In this document: one piece after another, positions 18,807 to 27,543 of the stretch
Layout: each line of letters begins with the position of its first letter
Position numbering within the stretch: position 1 is the first letter of the stretch
DNA from: Pectobacterium brasiliense
GTDB lineage: Bacteria; Pseudomonadota; Gammaproteobacteria; Enterobacterales; Enterobacteriaceae
Reading direction: 5' to 3'
Length of the DNA: 64,000 nucleotides
Assembly (NCBI RefSeq): GCF_013449685.1
Contig: NZ_JACDSF010000020.1
Location: 1 to 64,000 of the forward strand
Position numbers and translations under genes: made by a program
Notes under the pieces: model-generated
The model's database searches: none
Seen by the model: the letters and a program-made list of their open reading frames with translations, nothing else
Told to the model about the DNA's origin: nothing

Positions 18807-18881
18807 ATTTATTGTCAAGGAAATTAAGCTGCGCTAAACTGCGCAAATATTTTACTAACTGTGTCTAAATGTGAGCCTGTC

Positions 18882-20144
18882 ATGGATGAAAGCATGTACC
18901 GCCCGCACACCCGATCCGTTGTGCATCTGGCGTTGCTCATTAACATGCTTTCCCTCGGTAGCCTGATGATGGTGATGCCGTTAGGCCCCGATTTCATCAG
19001 CGCGCTGTCCATGGATGCCAAGAACATCGGCTACATTAGCGGCGGCGCAACGTTTGCTTCTGCCATCGTCGGCTTCCTCGCCGCTCCCTATCTGGACAGA
19101 TTTAACCGTAAACATGCTCTGATCGTGCTGCTAACCCTGCGCTTCGGCCTGACGGCCGCCTGCATGTTTGCCACCAGCCAAACTCATCTTTTACTGCTGT
19201 TTATTCTGGCGGGCTGCGTGGCCGGGCCGGCCTCTGGCGTGTTGATGGCGGCGGTTGTCGATATTGTGCCGGCCAACGAACGTGGAAAGCAGTTAGCCTA
19301 TGTCGGCATGAGCTTTTCGCTCGCGGCGATTGTCATCATGCCGCTGTCGCTGGAGCTGGCTCACCGTATTAACTGGCAAGCACCGTTTTATATTTTCGGC
19401 CTCGGCGGCCTGCTACTGGCGCTGTTAGTGCTGTGGTTTTTTCCTTCCATGCCGCCGACGCATCGGGTTCAGCAAGGTTCGTCACCCACGACAACGCCCG
19501 CTTCGGTATTGCATGACCTGTTAGCGTCCCCCCTTTTCCTGCTGGGGCTGACGGTAATTTCGCTGCAAATGTTCGGTCATTTCCTGCTGATCCCCCATTT
19601 TTCCAACTACTTTCAGTTCAACTTGGCGTTCCCACGGGATGATATTTCCCTGCTCTATCTCTGCGGCGGGCTGGCAAGTATGGTGACCATGCAGCTGTGC
19701 GGCAATCTGCTGGATCGCGGCTATGCCAGCCGGACAATCGTAGTGACGACTCTGCTGCTGGCTGCTGTGATTCTCTGCGGTTTCGTTTTGCCTTTTTCAC
19801 TTTCCCTGTATCTGGTGTTCACCCTGTTCATGGCGCTCAGCGCAGCCCGCTCCAGCAGCACGCTGGCGATTACCGCAGGTATTCCGCTGCCGCATCAGCG
19901 CGCCGCGTTTATGTCCTATCAGGGAACCGCAGCCAACGTGGCGTCGGGGCTTGCCAGCGTCGCTTCTGCCGCTTATCTGAGCACCTCTGCCGAGGGAAAA
20001 ATTGACGGCTTCTCACAACTTGCTATCGCCAGCGCCGTATTTGCGCTGGCCGCCATGCTGCTGACCCTGCGCCTGATTCCGCAGTTGGCTGAACGTAGCC
20101 GAAAGATGGCCGCACGCCAAACGGCACAGGCTACAGGGCAATAA
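18882..20144 (+). CDS. MFS transporter, probable siderophore exporter
   Basis: About 420 residues with roughly twelve hydrophobic segments, typical of a 12-TM major facilitator. The loop after TM2 (PYLDRFNRKHALI) fits the MFS signature GxLaDRxGRkxxl, and VPANERGKQLAYVGMS matches the PxxERGxx pattern of drug-type exporters. It is divergent from the siderophore operon and shares the Fur-box region, so the simplest role is export of the finished catechol siderophore across the inner membrane, the function of EntS, although it is not a close EntS sequence. Start is uncertain: ATG 18882 is chosen, GTG 18861 and ATG 18894 are alternatives with no clear best ribosome-binding site. The receptor gene follows 94 bp downstream. 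Confidence 0.8.
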   Translation: MDESMYRPHTRSVVHLALLINMLSLGSLMMVMPLGPDFISALSMDAKNIGYISGGATFASAIVGFLAAPYLDRFNRKHALIVLLTLRFGLTAACMFATSQTHLLLLFILAGCVAGPASGVLMAAVVDIVPANERGKQLAYVGMSFSLAAIVIMPLSLELAHRINWQAPFYIFGLGGLLLALLVLWFFPSMPPTHRVQQGSSPTTTPASVLHDLLASPLFLLGLTVISLQMFGHFLLIPHFSNYFQFNLAFPRDDISLLYLCGGLASMVTMQLCGNLLDRGYASRTIVVTTLLLAAVILCGFVLPFSLSLYLVFTLFMALSAARSSSTLAITAGIPLPHQRAAFMSYQGTAANVASGLASVASAAYLSTSAEGKIDGFSQLAIASAVFALAAMLLTLRLIPQLAERSRKMAARQTAQATGQ

Positions 20145-20238
20145 ACCGATCGATTCACGTACGAGTGGGTCGGCAATATACGCAACACCACACGTTATTT
20201 ACGGGGATATTTTTCCACTCTTTGATGGGGTTTTTGAC

Positions 20239-22200
20239 ATGCAGCTAAAATCAGAAAGTCGTTTTTCATATCATCATTTCCCACACAGCAAGGTGTATCG
20301 CGCCCTGCTGGTGACGGGGTTACTGGCACTGCCCGCACTCGCACAGGCAGAAAATGCGGCAGATGAAAAAATCGTCGTGACGGCAACACAGACGAAACAT
20401 ACCACGCTAAGCGCCCCCGCCAGCGTTTCTGTCATCACCCGCGCCGAGCTGGAAAAGATGTCGGTGAATAACGTTACCGACGCGGTGAAAAAGCTGCCGG
20501 GCATTAACATCAATCCGTCATCTACCTATGGTCGTAACGAAATCAAGATCCGTGGTATGAAAGCGGACTACACATTACTGCTGATCAATGGTCGTCGAGT
20601 AAATTCTCGTGATGCACTTGCAGGCAATATGGGGAACGATTTCGACCTGAGTGCGATTCCTATCTCCGCTATCGAACGTGTAGAAGTCATTCGTGGCCCC
20701 ATGTCTTCGCTGTACGGTGCTGATGCGTTAGGCGGCGTTGTTAACGTAATTCTGAAACAACCAGGTAACGATCTCAAAGGTGAAATTGGCTATAACTTTG
20801 AAGCACCGACTGAAGGTTCCGGCGGAGATCATAATCGTCTGAACGGTTATATCAGCGGTCCACTGATAGAGAATACGTTACTGGGAAGCCTGCTGGCCGA
20901 TGGCGGAACACGTGACGCATGGAAAACGGAACAGTCGATCAATCAGAATACTGATGCGTTGGAAAAACGTGACAACTACAACGTAATAGGCAACCTGACG
21001 TGGCTGCTTGATTCCCAACAGAGTCTGGATTTTGACGTAACATATACCAAGGACGACCGTGATGTACGTTGGAATAACTATGGTGCTGCGGTGCGTAACA
21101 TCCAAAAAATGGAGCGACTGGGACTGGGGTTAACGCACAACGGAAGTTGGGATAACGCCGATACGCGTCTGCGCTACTTCTATGAAAATGTGGAATTGAT
21201 GGATAATTCCCAGCTCAATAATGGCAAAGCAGATATTACACAGGACAACCATACCGTTGACGGACAGGTCTCTGGTTATCTGGGCGACCATTTACTGACC
21301 GGTGGCGGAGAATACCGTCTGACCTCACTAAAACACAGCATGAATCTGCCCAACGGCACCATTGACGTGAGTCAGGGAGCACTCTTCCTGCAAGATGAGT
21401 TCAAACTCGCCGATCTGGCATTAACCTTCGGCGGACGTATCGACAGACATGAGACATACGGTACAGAATTCAGCCCACGCGCTTATGCTACCTATAGTCT
21501 AACTGACAACTGGGTGGTAAAAGGTGGTGTCAGCAAAGCGTTTAAAGCACCTTCCATTGCGCAATCATCAGAATCTTATGCCATCGCGGCCTGCCGTGGC
21601 CGTTGCCAGACGGTAGGTAACCCAGACCTGAAACCTGAAACGTCAATCAGCTATGAAATTGGCACCGCTTATGAAGCCGAACGCTTTGGCGCGGGCGTTA
21701 CGCTATTCAATAACGATATTAAAGACATGATTCAGGTACAAACCTGGGACAGAGTCGCAACGCGCCTCACCTATGAAAACGTGAATAAGGCAAGAATTCA
21801 GGGGATTGAAACTTCATTCTGGGTCGATGTAACAGATGACCTGAACTGGACCACTAACTGGACTATTGTGGATGCCGAAGACCGCACCACCAAAATGCGC
21901 CTGAAGCAAACGCCGAAAAATACGGTTAACACGCAGTTGAACTGGCAGGCGCTGGATAACTTATCAGCCTATGTGTCCTATCAGTACACGGGTAACCAGT
22001 ATCTGTTTGATAAGGAAGCCAGCAAGACAAGCGGCTTTAATACCATGGATGTCGGTGCCACCTATACACCGGTTAAAAACGTGGATCTAAAACTGGGCGT
22101 CACTAACCTGACCAACGAAAAACGGGATTACGTTGCTACCAACAACGACTATTTTCTGTCTGGACGTACGGTATACGGCGGCGTGAGCTATAAGTTCTGA
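20239..22200 (+). CDS. TonB-dependent outer membrane siderophore receptor (CirA/catecholate type)
   Basis: A 653-residue receptor with a long N-terminal leader ending in a signal-peptidase I site (ALPALAQA, about residue 34), then the TonB box region (EKIVVTATQ), a plug domain (about 45-160; VEVIRGPMSSLYGADALGGVVNVILK is the classic plug end) and a 22-strand beta barrel ending in the aromatic C terminus VSYKF. The overall style is that of CirA and related catecholate receptors. It lies behind the exporter gene and within a Fur-regulated block, so uptake of the ferric form of the siderophore made by the neighbouring operon is the likely job. The exact ligand cannot be read from sequence. Confidence 0.92.
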   Translation: MQLKSESRFSYHHFPHSKVYRALLVTGLLALPALAQAENAADEKIVVTATQTKHTTLSAPASVSVITRAELEKMSVNNVTDAVKKLPGININPSSTYGRNEIKIRGMKADYTLLLINGRRVNSRDALAGNMGNDFDLSAIPISAIERVEVIRGPMSSLYGADALGGVVNVILKQPGNDLKGEIGYNFEAPTEGSGGDHNRLNGYISGPLIENTLLGSLLADGGTRDAWKTEQSINQNTDALEKRDNYNVIGNLTWLLDSQQSLDFDVTYTKDDRDVRWNNYGAAVRNIQKMERLGLGLTHNGSWDNADTRLRYFYENVELMDNSQLNNGKADITQDNHTVDGQVSGYLGDHLLTGGGEYRLTSLKHSMNLPNGTIDVSQGALFLQDEFKLADLALTFGGRIDRHETYGTEFSPRAYATYSLTDNWVVKGGVSKAFKAPSIAQSSESYAIAACRGRCQTVGNPDLKPETSISYEIGTAYEAERFGAGVTLFNNDIKDMIQVQTWDRVATRLTYENVNKARIQGIETSFWVDVTDDLNWTTNWTIVDAEDRTTKMRLKQTPKNTVNTQLNWQALDNLSAYVSYQYTGNQYLFDKEASKTSGFNTMDVGATYTPVKNVDLKLGVTNLTNEKRDYVATNNDYFLSGRTVYGGVSYKF

Positions 22201-22218
22201 TGGTCATAGCTCTAGCCC

Positions 22219-22413
22219 GCTAACGCGGGCTTCAGGCCGTTGACAAACCTATTTGCCGAATGAAAACGGGAGTAACGGAATAGAAGAGTAAAGCGTTTGC
22301 GCCAAGGATGGCGCAAACCGAGCTTACATGGACGTATTTACAGCGTCTTTACGATCTATCCGTTACTCCCGCTCTACGGACGTTGTCAGCAACCTCAGCG
22401 CTAACGCGGGCTT
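22219..22413. repeat. Palindromic MITE-like element splitting a terminator
   Basis: A 167-bp imperfect palindrome (22233-22399) is flanked on both sides by the identical 14-mer GCTAACGCGGGCTT (22219-22232 and 22400-22413). Inside, CGGGAGTAACGGAATAG pairs with CTATCCGTTACTCCCG, and the centre is a 9-bp stem GTTTGCGCC/GGCGCAAAC (22295-22303, 22310-22318). No ORF is present. The left copy of the 14-mer forms the hairpin GCCCGC-TAAC-GCGGGC after the receptor stop, while the T-run of a terminator follows only the right copy. This looks like a small non-autonomous palindromic element inserted in, and duplicating part of, a terminator. Confidence 0.7.
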
Positions 22414-22415
22414 TT

Positions 22416-23132
22416 TTAGCAGCAGAGAAACGTGGTGACGTCGTACTCTCTTAACAGATACGCGCCTTTAAAACGGCGTCCGGCGTAAAACGTCGGCGTC
22501 AGATCGGTCAGCAGTTCCAGCTCGAATTCGCGTTTGGTGATATCCAATGCCACCAGTCTGGCATCCAGAAAATCGAAATAGTGCCTGACCTGCGGGTAAA
22601 GCGCCTTAAACAGGCTCTCCTTCGCTGAGAAGCTGATCGTCAGCAAACAGCTAAATGCTTCTTCCCGCCCCTGAAACCATTGGAATTCTTCGTCACCAAT
22701 GATGCCGGGCCACAGCGATTGCGCACGCTCGTCAGACATAAATCCTTCGATATCCACCCCCACACACGATAGCGCGTCGCTCCGTAAATGTGCGGCGCAG
22801 AGTACGCTGTCTTTGTTATGGCTCAGCGAACCGGCAATATTACCCGGCCACTGCGGTGAGCGATCTTCCCCGCTATGCAGAACAAAATCAGGGTGTTCCA
22901 GCTTATTTAACACGTGTTTGGCGACACAGCGCCCGGCCAGAAATTCGGCGCGGCGTTTCGGTACGGCGCGCTCTAGCGCGTCGGAGAAAGGAATGTTCGC
23001 CTCGGCAAAAAGCGCGTCGTCGTAGGCAGACAAATGGAAATGGCAGCGCGCAGTCATACCTGGGTAAGCGGCACCGTCCGTTGCCCGTGGAAACGTAATC
23101 CATTCAACATCATCAATAAAAGCAGAAAGCAT
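22416..23132 (-). CDS. entD: 4'-phosphopantetheinyl transferase, EntD family
   Basis: Transfers phosphopantetheine from CoA to the carrier-domain serines of the NRPS and aryl carrier proteins, turning them into holo forms. The diagnostic motifs are present: SLSHNKD, VGVDIEGF (Mg-binding Asp/Glu) and FSAKESLFKALYP. Length 238 aa compares with about 206-235 for EntD. Start ATG 23132 has GGAG five bases upstream; a TTG at 23150 would add six residues without support. It is convergent to the receptor gene and about 4 kb from the synthetase operon, so it probably serves the four carrier domains encoded here; the equivalent gene in Aeromonas is amoD. Confidence 0.92.
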   Translation of the reverse strand: MLSAFIDDVEWITFPRATDGAAYPGMTARCHFHLSAYDDALFAEANIPFSDALERAVPKRRAEFLAGRCVAKHVLNKLEHPDFVLHSGEDRSPQWPGNIAGSLSHNKDSVLCAAHLRSDALSCVGVDIEGFMSDERAQSLWPGIIGDEEFQWFQGREEAFSCLLTISFSAKESLFKALYPQVRHYFDFLDARLVALDITKREFELELLTDLTPTFYAGRRFKGAYLLREYDVTTFLCC

Positions 23133-23228
23133 GTTGCTCCACTCAGGCAAGCCTATCGCGCCCGCATTCGGTAAATGCTACATAAGCCACGTTTAAGTCT
23201 ATGGACAATGTTGGGACTTAAACGAACA

Positions 23229-23250
23229 ATGGGCGACTTTCGCCGCCCAT
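23229..23250 (-). terminator. Hairpin after the nucleoside transporter gene
   Basis: ATGGGCG pairs with CGCCCAT across an 8-base loop, 32 bp downstream of the transporter stop codon on the minus strand; a short T-rich stretch follows on that strand. Confidence 0.6.
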
Positions 23251-23281
23251 CATCTCGCTACTGCAAGAATACCTGGTTACA

Positions 23282-24559
23282 TTACAGGGTCAGGAAGAAC
23301 CCTGCGATGCAGGCGCTCATCAGGTTAGAAAGCGTACCTGCCGCAACCGCTTTCAAACCTAAACGGGCAATATCCTGACGCCGAGTCGGTGCCATACTGC
23401 CCAAACCTCCAATAAGGATAGCAATAGACGAAAGGTTAGCAAAGCCGCACAGCGCAAACGAAATCACCGCTTTGGTATGATCTGACAAAACCTGCAAGCC
23501 CGCAGCGGCAACCACATCATCTGCCTTCAGGTACTCGCTGAAATTCATGTAAGCGACGAACTCGTTGACGATCAGTTTTTGCCCAATGAACGAGCCCGCA
23601 ACCGTTGCTTCATGCCACGGTACACCGATCAAGAAAGCGACGGGCGAGAACACCCATCCCAGAATCAGTTGCAGCGACAGTTGCGGATAATCAAACCAGC
23701 CACCGATGCCGCCCAGAATGCCGTTAAGAAGAGCAATCAACGCGACAAAAGCCAGCAGCATCGCGCCCACATTCAGCGCCAACTGCATACCGGACGCCGC
23801 GCCGCTTGCCGCTGCATCAATGACGTTAGCCGGGCGATCGTCTTCATCGACAAAGCCAACCATCTCGTCATGATCGTGCGTTTTCTCCGTTTCTGGCACC
23901 ATCAGTTTGGCGAACAGCAATCCACCCGGTGCCGCCATGAAGGAGGCCGCAATCAGGTAGTCCAGTGGCACCCCCATCTGGGCATAACCCGCCATCACCG
24001 ATCCCGCAATGGAAGCCAATCCACCACACATCACCGCAAACAGCTCAGAACGTGTCATATTGGCGATATAGGGACGAACCACCAGCGGCGCTTCCGTTTG
24101 CCCAACAAAGATGTTGGCGGTTGCAGAGAGCGATTCAGTACGGGAGGTTCCCAACAGTTTCTGCAATCCGCCGCCTAATAAACGGATGACCCACTGCATC
24201 ACCCCCATGTAATACAGTACCGCCACAAGGGAAGAGAAAAAGACGATGATCGGTAAAACACGGAATGCGAAAACAAACCCACCACCGCCAAAGACTTCGA
24301 ACATTTTGTCGGAAACCAGACCGCCAAAAATGAATGAAACCCCTTGGTTTCCGTAGGCGATAACGTTTGCTACACCGCCCGTTAATCCTTCCAGAATTTT
24401 GCGTCCTACTGGCACATACAACACCAGCGCACCGATACCAATCTGAAGAATGAAAGCACCCACTACGGTGCGCAATCTGATCGCTTTACGATTACTGGAC
24501 AACATAACCGCGAACAAAATCAGAACAAGCATGCCGATGAGACTCATAACGAGTTGCAT
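23282..24559 (-). CDS. Concentrative nucleoside transporter (CNT family, NupX/PsuT-like)
   Basis: A 425-residue inner-membrane nucleoside:cation symporter. CNT-family landmarks are visible: [38 protein letters not shown] (the GQTEAP substrate motif), the hallmark [13 protein letters not shown] and [16 protein letters not shown]. The GQTEAP form and the length place it nearer E. coli NupX/PsuT than NupC. It stands alone on the minus strand, with an almost perfect CRP site upstream, and is next to yjjV, which in E. coli lies beside the deo nucleoside genes. Uptake of nucleosides as carbon source under catabolite control is the expected role; exact nucleoside preference is unknown. Confidence 0.93.
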   Translation of the reverse strand: MQLVMSLIGMLVLILFAVMLSSNRKAIRLRTVVGAFILQIGIGALVLYVPVGRKILEGLTGGVANVIAYGNQGVSFIFGGLVSDKMFEVFGGGGFVFAFRVLPIIVFFSSLVAVLYYMGVMQWVIRLLGGGLQKLLGTSRTESLSATANIFVGQTEAPLVVRPYIANMTRSELFAVMCGGLASIAGSVMAGYAQMGVPLDYLIAASFMAAPGGLLFAKLMVPETEKTHDHDEMVGFVDEDDRPANVIDAAASGAASGMQLALNVGAMLLAFVALIALLNGILGGIGGWFDYPQLSLQLILGWVFSPVAFLIGVPWHEATVAGSFIGQKLIVNEFVAYMNFSEYLKADDVVAAAGLQVLSDHTKAVISFALCGFANLSSIAILIGGLGSMAPTRRQDIARLGLKAVAAGTLSNLMSACIAGFFLTL

Positions 24560-24862
24560 GTGCAGTTCCCTATAACGCGTGAAAAAAGTGAAAACAGAAT
24601 AAAAATCGTTTCGCCAGAACGGTAAGTACGCCCTGGCGAGCCGATTATAAAGAGTGGCCCGAAAAGGTCGCTAATTTATGTCACAAATACACACAACATC
24701 GAACAGTCAAAAACGCTGAAAAGTGATCTGCATCACAATTTAATGGGTGATATATGAAATCGGAATGACCGTTCTGTCTGCTGTTGCACAGAAATAAGAG
24801 AAAAGCGGGTGCAAACAGGGCTTCCGCTTTCGGGGAAGCGTTTCAGCATAACGGTAACGTTG
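24560..24862. other. Intergenic region: transporter promoter and yjjV tail
   Basis: About 300 bp without a supportable gene between the transporter start and the yjjV stop codon. It holds the CRP site at 24722 and an AT-rich promoter stretch. The ORFs that cross it have no coding character. Confidence 0.6.
24722..24737 (-). promoter_or_regulatory. CRP-binding site upstream of the nucleoside transporter
   Basis: AGTGATCTGCATCACA matches TGTGA-N6-TCACA at nine of ten core bases and is close to palindromic. It lies about 165 bp upstream of the transporter start; a second half-site TGTCACA lies at about 24677. CNT genes in enterobacteria are classic CRP targets. Confidence 0.65.
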
Positions 24863-25660
24863 TTATGTCGAAGTGAGCCGCCCAAACAGCCTGAACGAAT
24901 TCTGCCACAGCGCCTCAGCAATCTCTTCAGGCGGTTCTGCACGTAGCTCACACAGCGTTTGAAACGCGCACGAAATACGCTCAGGTCGGTTGGGCTGCCC
25001 CTGATAGCCACTCATCGGCATATCGGGCGCGTCAGTTTCCAGCAGCAGCCTATCTAACGGCAGCCGCGCGATCGCCTGACGCGTTTTATTTGCTCTGTCA
25101 TAGGTAATGGTTCCCCCTACGCCGATGTAATAGCCCAGCCGGATAAAGGCCTGCGCCTGCGCCAGGCTGCCTGCAAAGCCATGAACTACGCCAGTACGCG
25201 GCACGTCGATACGGCGGAGCAATTGCGCCAACCTGTCGTGACTGCGTCGCGAGTGCAGAATCGTCGGGAGATCGTATTTTTTCGCCAGCCGAAGCTGAGC
25301 CTCAAGAAAGGTAAGCTGTCGCTCAAACTGCGGTTCCGGCATATAGAGATCCAACCCAATCTCCCCCACCGCCACCAGCGTTACAGGCAACTGGCGCAGT
25401 TCCTCTTCCAGACGGAGCAGGTCGCTTTCCTGGTGTTCAGCGATATAAAGCGGGTGAAGACCCAGTGCGGCATAAAGTGGAGAGTAGGTGCGAGCGAGCG
25501 TCAACACGCGCTCAAAATGCTGAGAAGCTACAGCCGGAATAATGATGCGCTCAACCCCAGCGTCTTGCGCCAGACGCAAGCTTTCCGGTGCATCATCATA
25601 GAATAAGGGGAAATCGAAATGGCAGTGGGTATCGATAAAGCGGTGTCGTTCAGAAAGCAC
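24863..25660 (-). CDS. yjjV: TatD-family metal-dependent hydrolase YjjV
   Basis: A 265-residue TIM-barrel metallohydrolase of the TatD DNase family. Metal ligands are visible as FIDTHCHFDF at the N terminus, VGEIGLDL, LHSRR, VVHGFAGS and LLETDAPDMP. Similarity to E. coli YjjV extends over the whole length, including GQPNRPE near the end. Start is taken as GTG 25660, nine bases after GGAG and placing the THCH motif at the same distance from the N terminus as in YjjV; an ATG at 25690 would add ten residues. The substrate in the cell is not firmly known for this branch; DNase or deoxyribonucleoside-related roles are proposed for the family. Confidence 0.9.
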   Translation of the reverse strand: MLSERHRFIDTHCHFDFPLFYDDAPESLRLAQDAGVERIIIPAVASQHFERVLTLARTYSPLYAALGLHPLYIAEHQESDLLRLEEELRQLPVTLVAVGEIGLDLYMPEPQFERQLTFLEAQLRLAKKYDLPTILHSRRSHDRLAQLLRRIDVPRTGVVHGFAGSLAQAQAFIRLGYYIGVGGTITYDRANKTRQAIARLPLDRLLLETDAPDMPMSGYQGQPNRPERISCAFQTLCELRAEPPEEIAEALWQNSFRLFGRLTST

Positions 25661-25774
25661 GTTGCTTCTCTCCGTCAAGATTAGGCCCATCAAGATGAGG
25701 CGACCTAATCTACGCCCAAGTCACATCCTGCCAAAGCCTCATGGCAGAATCGGACTTGTCGTTGCGGTGAGGCC

Positions 25775-25963
25775 TCAGTGTAACGTGGTTTTCTCTGAGG
25801 ATACCTCTTCGTGCGCTTTTCCGTAACCCTCTTGCAAGACGCCGGACAGGTAATCATTGCTCCCTTCAAGCCAGGCACAGTCGCTGTCAAACCAATCAGC
25901 CCACAGTGCCAGGAAATTCCCTTTCCACTGTTTCCATTTGCCAACAACGATATCGCTATTCAT
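25775..25963 (-). CDS. CsbD-like small stress protein
   Basis: A 62-residue acidic, Trp-rich protein. VGKWKQWKGNFLALWADWFDSDCAWLEGSND aligns by eye with the CsbD/YjbJ pattern GxWKQxKGKxKEQWGxLTDDDxxxxxGxxDxLxGxxQxxYG, and SGVLQEGYG matches the end. The start ATG 25963 follows a near-perfect AGGAGGG; ATG 25966 is too close. The family is linked to general stress response but has no defined biochemistry. It is followed on the same strand by two other stress-type genes (ytjA, osmY) upstream, suggesting a small stress cluster. Confidence 0.75.
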   Translation of the reverse strand: MNSDIVVGKWKQWKGNFLALWADWFDSDCAWLEGSNDYLSGVLQEGYGKAHEEVSSEKTTLH

Positions 25964-26040
25964 CATAACCCTCCTGATAAACTGTCGAAATGCAGCAAAT
26001 ACGCGGGTCGTATTAGAAGATAGTGTGCCGGTAAAATATG

Positions 26041-26061
26041 ACAGCCGCGTGGCGCGGCTGT
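26041..26061 (-). terminator. Hairpin after ytjA
   Basis: ACAGCCGCG-TGG-CGCGGCTGT forms a perfect 9-bp stem 54 bp downstream of the ytjA stop, followed on the minus strand by an AT-rich stretch. Confidence 0.7.
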
Positions 26062-26114
26062 GTGCTCTGTATGACATTTCTTTCTATGGAGAAAGAATGA
26101 AAGAAGGTGCTGTG

Positions 26115-26276
26115 CTACGGCCGTTTTCGACCCGTGAACAAGCTAACCAGAAACAGAATAATACCGACCACAAAGACGATTTTCGCCGCGCCAGCTGCTG
26201 TACCGGCCAATCCGCCGAAACCCAGTGCTGCCGCGATCAGTGCGATAACTAAAAATATAATGCCCCAACGAAACAT
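26115..26276 (-). CDS. ytjA: YtjA, DUF1328 small membrane protein
   Basis: A 53-residue hydrophobic protein beginning [20 protein letters not shown] and ending in a basic tail GRKRP, with two membrane segments (residues 5-20 and about 33-48). It matches E. coli YtjA nearly residue for residue. The ribosome-binding site AAGGAG is seven bases before ATG 26276. As in E. coli it lies next to osmY on the same strand. Function is unknown; it belongs to a family of stress-induced membrane peptides. Confidence 0.9.
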   Translation of the reverse strand: MFRWGIIFLVIALIAAALGFGGLAGTAAGAAKIVFVVGIILFLVSLFTGRKRP

Positions 26277-26384
26277 ACGCTCTCCTTACCAGACAAAAAA
26301 TGAAAAATCATGGTGGTCATCCTGACGCGCTTCATGCGTCCTGACGGCGTATCCACAAGTGGTGTTTTATTGTGCGGATTAGGT

Positions 26385-26412
26385 AGGGTTATCCGCGATG
26401 ACGGATAACCCT
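26385..26412 (-). terminator. osmY terminator hairpin
   Basis: AGGGTTATCCG pairs with CGGATAACCCT across the loop CGATGA, 18 bp after the osmY stop codon; perfect 11-bp stem. Confidence 0.75.
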
Positions 26413-26429
26413 GTACGGTATGGTGGCGG

Positions 26430-27038
26430 TTATTTCACTGCCAGGTCGTTCTTGACGCTTTTCACGCCGTCAACGGCCTTCGCAATACTTTCAGCTCGAG
26501 CGGACTGCGCGTTGTTGTCCACCTCGCCGCTCAGTTGCACGACGCCAGCCTGCGTTTCGACTTTCACTTTACGGGACGGAACAATATCATCTGCCAGCAG
26601 TTTGGCTTTAATCGTGCTGGTCATCACAGCATCATCGGCATAGGCGCCAACCGATTGTGATTGGGAATCCTTCACCTGCAGTTTATCACTGACGGACTCG
26701 ACGCCCTCAACCTGCGTAGTAATTTGCACCGCACGGGTGCTCAATTCCTGACTACCGACAAAACCGCTCAGCGTGACGACGCCATTTGACGTTTCAACGG
26801 AAATATCGCTGCTGGCAATCGATTTGTCTTCCAACAGCGCACTCTTCACTTTTGCTGTGATCGCACTGTCACTGATGTAGCCAGAGGCTTTATTGGCGGA
26901 GCTATCGATTTTTGCACCCGTTGTGTCCGCGATACGTTCTACTTTCTGCCCTAACGTTTCCTCAGCCATGGCACCGCCAGCCAGAATAGAACCCAGAGCA
27001 ACGACGATCAGCGATTGTGTTAATGTGGTCTTTTTCAT
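26430..27038 (-). CDS. osmY: Periplasmic BON-domain stress protein OsmY
   Basis: A 202-residue secreted protein: signal peptide with cleavage after GGAMA (about residue 25), then two BON domains (about 55-120 and 135-200), each ending in the V(x)LSG motif (GVVTLSGFVGS, GVVQLSGEVDN) and a closing V..VKNDL. It matches E. coli OsmY (201 aa). OsmY is an envelope protein induced by osmotic stress and stationary phase through RpoS. No operator can be pinned down, but the 500-bp upstream region is strongly AT-rich. Confidence 0.95.
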   Translation of the reverse strand: MKKTTLTQSLIVVALGSILAGGAMAEETLGQKVERIADTTGAKIDSSANKASGYISDSAITAKVKSALLEDKSIASSDISVETSNGVVTLSGFVGSQELSTRAVQITTQVEGVESVSDKLQVKDSQSQSVGAYADDAVMTSTIKAKLLADDIVPSRKVKVETQAGVVQLSGEVDNNAQSARAESIAKAVDGVKSVKNDLAVK

Positions 27039-27421
27039 CGATATCTTCCTTCTTATGCTCTTCTATAAACCCGAAATAACCTATTTGGGTCACGTTAACG
27101 CCCGCACCGTCATCAGCAAATCAAGGTGATAATGACGTTATCAATACTCCGATGATTCCCTCTACGTGCATAAAAAAATCAGAGTATTGAATTGCAAAGG
27201 CGAAAAAAATCAAAATAATGAACCAACTTAAATTGTACTAACAGTTGAACAAGCTAAATCAGTTAACATACTGTTAACTATAGCCTACAGAATGGAAAAT
27301 CACAGGGGAGCAAGGGAATATGCGCAGCAATTCAGATTTGTCTGTTGCACTGAAGCGAGAAATCACAGCAGGGAAGAAGTCAGGGTAATACATTGTTTTT
27401 AAATACATTAAAAAACAAAAA
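27039..27421. other. AT-rich intergenic region upstream of osmY
   Basis: About 380 bp without a supportable gene, between the osmY start and the prfC terminator. It must carry the osmY promoter. AT-rich, with many TTAAC/GTTAA elements near 27235-27290. No ORF with coding character was seen. Confidence 0.5.
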
Positions 27422-27461
27422 CACCCGGTACTTTTGGCCTAAAGCCAAGCATAGCCGGGTG
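27422..27461 (-). terminator. prfC terminator
   Basis: CACCCGG (27422-27428) pairs with CCGGGTG (27455-27461) around an inner stem TTGGC/GCCAA. On the minus strand it is followed by TTTTTGTTTTTTAATG, a long T-rich run, so it is a good rho-independent terminator for prfC. Confidence 0.8.
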
Positions 27462-27543
27462 ATGATTATTTTAACAATGTGATCACGATGTAAGCGCCAC
27501 AGTCACGATGATTTTCATGAAACCGTAGCGCCACCGTTCAAAA

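Noticed and set aside
25705-25947. 80-codon minus-strand frame overlapping the CsbD-like gene
   Set aside because: Overlaps the CsbD-like gene in another frame, with no ribosome-binding site; the CsbD-like frame has an AGGAGG site and family pattern.
26115-26276. Apparent frameshift in ytjA
   Set aside because: A first reading of the bases suggested a lost A near 26160, but overlapping frames and the intact YtjA match through GRKRP show that the gene is complete.
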